From Auanema rhodensis (taxonomy: Eukaryota > Nematoda > Chromadorea > Rhabditida > Rhabditidae): a stretch of 64,000 nucleotides of DNA. The stretch lies in NCBI GenBank assembly GCA_964057225.1, contig OZ059895.1, forward strand, positions 19,416,688 to 19,480,687. Direction: 5' to 3'. The number at the start of each line of letters is the position of its first letter. The stretch's first letter is position 1. The notes under the pieces were generated by a model that had not been told where the DNA came from, searched no databases, and saw nothing but the letters and a program-made list of their open reading frames with translations. Shown here one piece after another: positions 57,622-64,000 of this stretch. The translations under genes were made by a program, and so were the position numbers.

Positions 57622-60000
57622 GACTAATATGGACATGGGGAATCTAATTTTGAAAACCACATCTCTTTATCTTTCACGTGAAGCGAGTTACATACCAAGT
57701 GCACATCACGTGTACATTGAATTAGCATAAATTAAAGTTCACATAAATTTCAAAGTCATGGTTACCATGCACCAATATCAATAACAATTTGTTATTAGAC
57801 TAATATGGACATGGGGAATCTAATTTTGAAAACCACATCTCTTTATCTTCCACGTGAAGCGAGTTACATACCAAGTGCACATCACGTGTACATTTAATTA
57901 GCATAAATTAAAGTTCACGTAAATTTCAAAGTCATGGTTACCATGCACCAATATCAATAAAAACTTGTTTTTAGACTAATATGGACATGGGGAATCTATT
58001 TTTGAAAACCGCATCTCTTCATCTTTCACGTGAAGCGAGTTACATACCAAGTGCACATCACGTGTACATTGAATTAGCATAAATTAAAGTTCACGTAAAT
58101 TTCAAAGTCATGGTTAACATGCACCAATATCAATAAAAATTTGTTTTTAGACTAATATGGACATGGAGAATCTAATTTTGAAAACCACATCTCTTTATCT
58201 TTCACGTGAAGCGAGTTACATACCAAGTGCACATCACGTGTACATTGAATTAGCATAAATTAAAGTTCACGTAAATTTCAAAGTCATGGTTACCATGCAC
58301 CAATATCAATAAAAATTTGTTTTTAGACTAATATGGACATGGGGAATCTAATTTTGAAAACCGCATCTCTTTATCTTTCACGTGAAGCGAGTTACATACC
58401 AAGTGCACATCAGGTGTACATTTAATTAGCATAAATTAAAGTTCACGTAAATCTCAAAGTCATGGTTAACATGCACCAATATCAATAAAAGTTTGTTTTT
58501 AGACTAATATGGACATGGGGAATCTAATTTTGAAAACCGCATCTCTTTATCTTTCACGTGAAGCGAGTTACATACCAAGTGCACATCACGTGTACATTTA
58601 ATTAGCATAAATTAAAGTTCACGTAAATTTCAAAGTGATGGTTAACATGCACCAATATCAACAAAAATTTTTTTTAGACTAATATGGACATGGGGAATCT
58701 AATTTTGAAAACCGCATCTCTTTCTCTTTGACGTGAAGCGAGTTACATACCAAGTGCACATCACGTGTACACTTAATTAGCACAAATTAAAGTTCACGTA
58801 AATTTCAAAGTCATGGTTACCATGCACCAATATCAATAAAAATCTGTTTTTAGACTAATATGGACATGGGGAATCTAATTTTGAAAACCACACCTCTTTA
58901 TCTTTCACGTGAAGCGAGTTACATACCAAGTGCACATCACGTGTACATTGAATTAGCATAAATTAAAGTTCACGTAAATTTCAAAGTCATGGTTACCATG
59001 CACCAATATCAATAAAAATTTGTTTTTAGACTAATATGGACATGGGGAATCTAATTTTGAAAACCACATCTCTTTATCTTTCACGTGAAGCGAGTTACAT
59101 ACCAAGTGCACATCACGTGTATATTTAATTAGCATAAATTAAAGTTCACGTAAATTTCAAAGTCATGGTTAACATGCACCAATATCAATAAAAACTTGTT
59201 TTTAGACTAATATGGACATGGGGAATCTATTTTTGAAAACCGCATCTCTTCATCTTTCACGTGAAGCGAGTTACATACCAAGTGCACATCACGTGTACAC
59301 TTAATTAGCATAAATTAAAGTTCACGTAAATTTCGAAGTCATGGTTAACATGCACCAATATCAATAAAAATTTGTTTTTAGACTAATATGGACATGGGGA
59401 ATCTAATTTTGAAAACCGCATCTCTTTATCTTTCACGTGAAGCGAGTTACATACCAAGTGCACATCACGTGTACATTTAATTAGCATAAATTAAAGTTCA
59501 CGTAAATTTCAAAGTCATGGTTACCATGCACCAATATCAATAAAAATTTGTTTTTAGACTAATATGGACATGGGGAATCTATTTTTAAAAACCGCATCTC
59601 TTCATCTTTCACGTGAAGCGAGTTACATACCAAGTGCACATCACGTGTACACTTAATTAGCATAAATTAAAGTTCACGTAAATTTCAAAGTCATGGTTAC
59701 CATGCACCAATATCAATAAAAATTTGTTTTTCGACTAATATGGACATGGGGAATCTATTTTTGAAAACCGCATCTCTTCATCTTTCACGTGAAACGAGTT
59801 ACATACCAAGTGCACATCACGTGTACATTGAATTAGCATAAATTAAAGTTCACGTAAATTTCAAAGTCATGGTTACCATGCACCAATATCAATAAAAATT
59901 TGTTTTTAGACTAATATGGACATGGGGAATCTAATTTTGAAAACCGCATCTCTTCATCTTTCACGTGAAGCGAGTTACATATCAAGTGCACATCACGTGT
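57622..60000 (+). repeat. 2.4-kb segmental duplication, copy 2 (partner 51290-53668)
   Basis: This is the partner of 51290-53668. Part of it (about 58050-58945) is also related to 56640-57538 at 1407 bp, as shown by CAGGTG (57004/58411), AAGTGATGG (57227/58634) and CACACCTC (57482/58889). The local order therefore results from at least two overlapping events. Confidence 0.78.
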
Positions 60001-61721
60001 ACACTTAATTAGCATAAATTAAAGTTCACGTAAATTTCAAAGTCATGGTTAACATGCACCAATATCAATAAAAATTTGTTTTTAGACTAATATGGACATG
60101 GGGAATCTAATTTTGAAAACCGCATCTCTTTATCTTTCACGTGAAGCGAGTTACATACCAAGAGCACATCACGTGTACATTTAATTAGCATAAATTAAAG
60201 TTCACGTAAATTTCAAAGTCATGGTTACCATGCACCAATATCAATAAAAATTTGTTTTTAGACTAATATGGACATGGGGAATCTAATTTTGAAAACCACA
60301 TCTCTTTATCTTTCACGTGAAGCGAGTTACATACCAAGTGCACATCACGTGTACACTTAATTAGCATAAATTAAAGTTCACGTAAATTTCAAAGTCATGG
60401 TTACCATGCACCAATATCAATAAAAATTTGTTATTAGACTAATATGGACATGGGGAATCTAATATTGGAAACCGCATCTCTTTATCTTTCACGTGAAGCG
60501 AGTCACATACCAAGTGCACATCACGTGTACATTTAATTAGCATAAATTAAAGTTCACGTAAATTTCAAAGTCATGTTTACCATGCACCAATATCAATAAA
60601 AATCTGTTTTTAGACTAATATGGACATGGGGAATCTAATTTTGAAAACCACATCTCTTTATCTTTCACGTGAAGCGAGTTACATACCAAGTGCACATCAC
60701 GTGTACATTGAATTAGCATAAACTAAAGTTCACGTAAATTTCAAAGTCATGGTTACCATGCACCAATATCAATAAAAATTTGTTTTTAGACTAATATGGA
60801 CATGGGGAATCTAATTTTGAAAACCACATCTCTTTATCTTTCACGTGAAGCGAGTTACATACCAAGTGCACATCACGTGTATATTTAATTAGCATAAATT
60901 AAAGTTCACGTAAATTTCAAAGTCATGGTTACCATGCACCAATATCAATAAAAATTTGTTATTAGACTAATATGGACATGGGGAATCTAATATTGGAAAC
61001 CGCATCTCTTTATCTTTCACGTGAAGCGAGTTACATACCAAGTGCACATCACGTGTACATTTAATTAGCATAAATTAGAGTTCACGTAAATTTCAAAGTC
61101 ATGGTTACCATGCACCAATATCAATAAAAATTTGTTTTTAGACTAATATGGACATGGGGAATCTATTTTTAAAAACCGCATCTCTTCATCTTTCACGTGA
61201 AGCGAGTTACATACCAAGTGCACATCACGTGTACACTTAATTAGCATAAATTAAAGTTCACGTAAATTTCAAAGTCATGGTTACCATGCACCAATATCAA
61301 TAAAAATTTGTTTTTAGACTAATATGGACATGGGGAATCTATTTTTGAAAACCGCATCTCTTCATCTTTCACGTGAAACGAGTTACATACCAAGTGCACA
61401 TCACGTGTACATTGAATTAGCATAAATTAAAGTTCACGTAAATTTCAAAGTCATGGTTACCATGCACCAATATCAATAAAAATTTGTTTTTAGACTAATA
61501 TGGACATGGGGAATCTAATTTTGAAAACCGCATCTCTTTATCTTTCACGTGAAGCGAGTTACATACCAAGTGCACATCACGTGTACACTTAATTAGCATA
61601 AATTAAAGTTCACGTAAATTTCGAAGTCATGGTTAACATGCACCAATATCAATAAAAATTTGTTTTTAGACTAATATGGACATGGGGAATCTAATTTTGA
61701 AAACCGCATCTCTTTATCTTT

Positions 61722-61727
61722 CACGTG
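61722..61727. other. CACGTG box 1 of the monomer (example copy)
   Basis: This palindromic E-box/G-box core opens nearly every monomer, in the context TTT-CACGTG-AAG. It is lost by transition in a few copies (CATGTG near 10721, 11249 and 18809) and changed to GACGTG in a recurrent subtype (for example 3692, 19865, 20392). CACGTG is the known target of bHLH and some bZIP proteins; binding here is not shown. Confidence 0.75.
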
Positions 61728-61753
61728 AAGCGAGTTACATACCAAGTGCACAT

Positions 61754-61759
61754 CACGTG
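61754..61759. other. CACGTG box 2, matches CDEI consensus (example copy)
   Basis: The second CACGTG starts 32 bp after the first. With its flank it reads ATCACGTG, an exact match to the yeast centromere CDEI consensus RTCACRTG, the site bound by Cbf1. It is present in nearly all monomers; exceptions include CATGTG (4426, 9700, 17787) and CAGGTG (about 50848, 52079, 57004, 58411). A match to an 8-base consensus in another kingdom may be coincidental, although the same hexamer is also the plant G-box. Confidence 0.6.
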
Positions 61760-61803
61760 TACATTTAATTAGCATAAATTAAAGTTCACGTAAATTTCAA
61801 AGT

Positions 61804-61816
61804 CATGGTTACCATG
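61804..61816. repeat. 13-bp dyad within the monomer (example copy)
   Basis: Monomer positions 83-95 form a dyad with 6-bp arms CATGGT and ACCATG around a single T. A frequent alternative form has A instead of C at position 91, which shortens the outer dyad to CATG arms around GTTAA and creates GTTAAC. Both forms are common across the window, so the array alternates dyad-intact and dyad-altered monomers. The dyad is a candidate protein-binding or hairpin site; no function is shown. Confidence 0.7.
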
Positions 61817-61827
61817 CACCAATATCA

Positions 61828-61843
61828 ATAAAAATTTGTTTTT
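61828..61843. other. A-tract/T-tract segment (example copy)
   Basis: Monomer positions 107-122 hold a run of five A, three T, a G and five T, the lowest-GC part of the unit. Adjacent A- and T-tracts are known to curve or stiffen DNA and affect nucleosome placement. This is also the main indel hotspot: losing the G and one neighbour gives an eight-T run and a 175-bp monomer (for example near 9780, 23147, 30876, 34048, 52336), and one T is lost near 63590 and 43717. Confidence 0.65.
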
Positions 61844-61897
61844 AGACTAATATGGACATGGGGAATCTAATTTTGAAAACCACATCTCTTTATCTTT

Positions 61898-62073
61898 CAC
61901 GTGAAGCGAGTTACATACCAAGTGCACATCACGTGTATATATAATTAGCATAAATTAAAGTTCACGTAAATTTCAAAGTCATGGTTACCATACACCGATA
62001 TCAATAATGTTATGGTTTTAGACTAATATGGACACGGGGAATCTATTTTTGAAAACCGCATCTCTTCATCTTT
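61898..62073 (+). repeat. Most divergent full-length monomer in the window
   Basis: The length is a normal 176 bp, but several changes cluster in it: GTATATATAATT near box 2, CATACACCGATATC, AATAATGTTATGG in place of the A-tract/T-tract, and GACACGGGG. All neighbours keep the standard A/T tract. This is the only monomer I saw with a rewritten A/T tract, and it has no second copy in the window. Confidence 0.8.
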
Positions 62074-64000
62074 CACGTGAAACGAGTTACATACCAAGTG
62101 CACATCACGTGTACATTTAATTAGCATAAATTAAAGTTCACGTAAATTTCAAAGTCATGGTTACCATGCACCAATATCAATAAAAATTTGTTTTTAGACT
62201 AATATGGACATGGGGAATCTAATTTTGAAAACCGCATCTCTTTATCTTTCACGTGAAGCGAGTTACATACCAAGTGCACATCACGTGTACATTGAATTAG
62301 CATAAATTAAAGTTCACGTAAATTTCAAAGTCATGGTTACCATGCACCAATATCAATAAAAACTTGTTTTTAGACTAATATGGACATGGGGAATCTATTT
62401 TTGAAAACCGCATCTCTTCATCTTTCACGTGAAGCGAGTTACATACCAAGTGCACATCAAGTGTACATTTAATTAGCATAAATTAAAGTTCACGTGAATT
62501 TCAAAGTCATGGTTACCATGCACCAATATCAATAAAAATTTGTTTTAAGACTAATATGGACATGAGAAATCTAATTTTGAAAACCGCATCTCTTCATCTT
62601 TCACGTGAAGCGAGTTACATATCAAGTGCACGTCACGTGTACACTCAATTAGCATAAATTAAAGTTCACGTAAATTTCAAAGTCATGGTTAACATGCACC
62701 AATATCAATAAAAATTTGTTTTTAGACTAATATGGACATGGGGAATCTATTTTTGAAAACCGCATCTCTTCATCTTTGACGTGAAGCGAGTTACATACCA
62801 AGTGCACATCACGTGTACATTTAATTAGCATAAATTGAAGTTCACGTAAATTTCAAAGTCATGGTTAACATGCACCAATATCAATAAAAATTTGTTTTTA
62901 GACTAATATGGACATGGGGAATCTATTTTTGAAAACCACATCTCTTTATCTTTCACGTGAAGCGAGTTACATACCAAGTGCACATCACGTGTACATTTAA
63001 TTAGCATAAATTGAAGTTCACGTAAATTTCAAAGTCATGGTTACCATGCACCAATATCAATAAAAACTTGTTTTTAGACTAATATGGACATGGGGAATCT
63101 ATTTTTGAAAACCGCATCTCTTCATCTTTCACGTGAAGCGAGTTACATACCAAGTGCACATCACGTGTACACTTAATTAGCATAAATTAAAGTTCACGTA
63201 AATTTCGAAGTCATGGTTAACATGCACCAATATCAATAAAAATTTGTTTTTAGACTAATATGGACATGGGGAATCTAATTTTGAAAACCGCATCTCTTTA
63301 TCTTTCACGTGAAGCGAGTTACATACCAAGTGCACATCACGTGTACATTTAATTAGCATAAATTAAAGTTCACGTGAATTTCAAAGTCATGGTTACCATG
63401 CACCAATATCAATAAAAATTTGTTTTAAGACTAATATGGACATGAGAAATCTAATTTTGAAAACCGCATCTCTTCATCTTTCACGTGAAGCGAGTTACAT
63501 ATCAAGTGCACATCACGTGTACACTTAATTAGCATAAATTAAAGTTCACGTAAATTTCAAAGTCATGGTTAACATGCACCAATATCAATAAAAATTGTTT
63601 TTAGACTAATATGGACATGGGGAATCTAATTTTGAAAACCGCATCTCTTTATCTTTCACGTGAAGCGAGTTACATACCAAGTGCACATCACGTGTACATT
63701 TAATTAGCATAAATTAAAGTTCACGTAAATTTCAAAGTCATGGTTACCATGCACCAATATCAATAAAAATTTGTTTTAAGACTAATATGGACATGAGAAA
63801 TCTAATTTTGAAAACCGCATCTCTTCATCTTTCACGTGAAGCGAGTTACATATCAAGTGCACATCACGTGTACACTTAATTAGCATAAATTAAAGTTCAC
63901 GTAAATTTCAAAGTCATGGTTAACATGCACCAATATCAATAAAAATTTGTTTTTAGACTAATATGGACATGTGGAATCTCATTTTGAAAACCACATCTCT

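Larger units (their letters stand above)
61722..61897 (+). repeat. Representative 176-bp monomer
   Basis: This unit is close to the sector B consensus and serves as reference for monomer numbering, with position 1 at the first C of the opening CACGTG. Landmarks are CACGTG at 1-6, a second CACGTG at 33-38, a CACGTA at 66-71, a CATGGT/ACCATG dyad at 83-95, an A-tract/T-tract at 107-122, a GGGG run near 139-142 and a pyrimidine-rich end at 164-176. It differs from the commonest form by CCACAT instead of CCGCAT near position 160. Most variation in the array affects a limited set of positions: 9-11, 22, 43-44, 68, 91, 104-106, 115-121, 137-143, 149-155 and 160-170. Confidence 0.9.
1..64000 (+). 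repeat. Tandem satellite array, 176-bp monomer, about 364 copies
   Basis: The whole window is one head-to-tail satellite. Starts of the CACGTG that opens each monomer fall at 176-bp steps (for example the CGTG at 1, 177, 353, 529, 705, 881, 1057, 1233), with occasional 175-bp and three 169-bp units. All copies run in the same orientation; I saw no inverted monomer, no spacer DNA and no inserted transposon. The consensus has about 57 G+C of 176 bases (32%). Stops in all three forward phases lie within monomer positions 45-61, and reverse-strand stops also close all phases, so no coding capacity exists. Neither edge shows flanking DNA. The size and organisation are those of centromeric or heterochromatic satellites; the species and family name are not identified. 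Confidence 0.98.
18857..64000 (+). repeat. Sector B: more uniform monomers with long higher-order repeats
   Basis: From about 18857 the monomers almost always carry AAGCGAG and AATTTCAAAG, and the 175-bp AAGGTCACG type is gone. Variation is dominated by C/A at position 91, TTTAA/TTGAA/CTTAA near 43-45, AATTTTG/ATTTTTG/ATTTTTA near 150, CCGCAT/CCACAT near 160 and TCTTCATC/TCTTTATC near 167. The sector contains hexamer, octamer, 16-mer and 30-mer periodicities. It continues past the right edge of the window. Confidence 0.85.

Noticed and set aside
61868-61884. CENP-B box candidate around TTTTGAAAACCGCATC or the TTTTGGAAACCG variants
   Set aside because: The essential TTCG and CGGG core bases of the CENP-B consensus are not present in the required positions.
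1-64000. Short open reading frames recurring once per monomer
   Set aside because: Stops in all three forward phases occur within monomer positions 45-61 and all reverse phases are also closed. Frames are at most about one monomer long, and 176 is not a multiple of three, so nothing supports coding.
1-64000. CRISPR array
   Set aside because: The repeats are contiguous 176-bp units with no unique spacers, no cas genes and a length far outside CRISPR repeats.
1-64000. Telomeric or ribosomal DNA repeats
   Set aside because: There is no short G-rich telomere motif, and the monomer has no resemblance to rRNA or tRNA genes.
1-64000. A hidden gene system such as defence or biosynthesis
   Set aside because: I read the whole window and every part is the same satellite; there is no non-repeat stretch in which such a system could sit.
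1-64000. Naming the species or a published satellite family
   Set aside because: The monomer does not match a satellite I can recall with certainty; only a database search could assign it.

Overview
The window is one uninterrupted tandem satellite DNA array. A monomer of almost always 176 bp, about 32% G+C, is repeated head to tail in a single orientation about 364 times from base 1 to base 64000. Both edges cut a monomer, so the array continues beyond the window. I found no protein-coding gene, RNA gene, transposon, CRISPR array or unique flanking DNA. Each ordinary monomer carries stop codons in all three phases on both strands, so open frames cannot run much beyond one monomer. The organism is a eukaryote and the locus is most likely centromeric or other constitutive heterochromatin. 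A nucleosome-sized, AT-rich monomer with higher-order structure suits many plants and some animals. I do not recognise the monomer family and do not name a species.

Layout. Bases 1 to about 18,856 (sector A) mix several divergent monomer types, including a 175-bp type, and carry 351-bp dimers, a 528-bp trimer, a 2,285-bp 13-mer tandem duplication and a 3.56-kb block present twice about 8.09 kb apart. From about 18,857 to the end (sector B) those types vanish and a more uniform set takes over. Sector B holds a 1,056-bp hexamer, a 5,279-bp 30-mer tandem duplication (about 31.3-41.9 kb), a 2,816-bp 16-mer period with a nested 704-bp tetramer duplication (about 44.5-50.7 kb) and a 1,407-bp octamer (about 54-59 kb). 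Three copies of a rearranged 169-bp chimeric monomer, at 25.8, 29.9 and 43.4 kb, share identical breakpoints and track later amplification.

How it works together. Nothing encodes a product; the biology is structural and evolutionary. Unequal exchange or replication-based amplification at scales from 2 to 30 monomers explains the layout. Each monomer has three ACGT cores 32 and 33 bp apart (two are full CACGTG boxes, one matching the yeast CDEI consensus), a 13-bp dyad that is polymorphic between monomers, and an A-tract/T-tract segment. Variants at the CpG sites are often transitions, as expected from methylation-driven decay. Positions come from reading by eye; duplication edges are approximate to tens of bases unless single-base markers are quoted.
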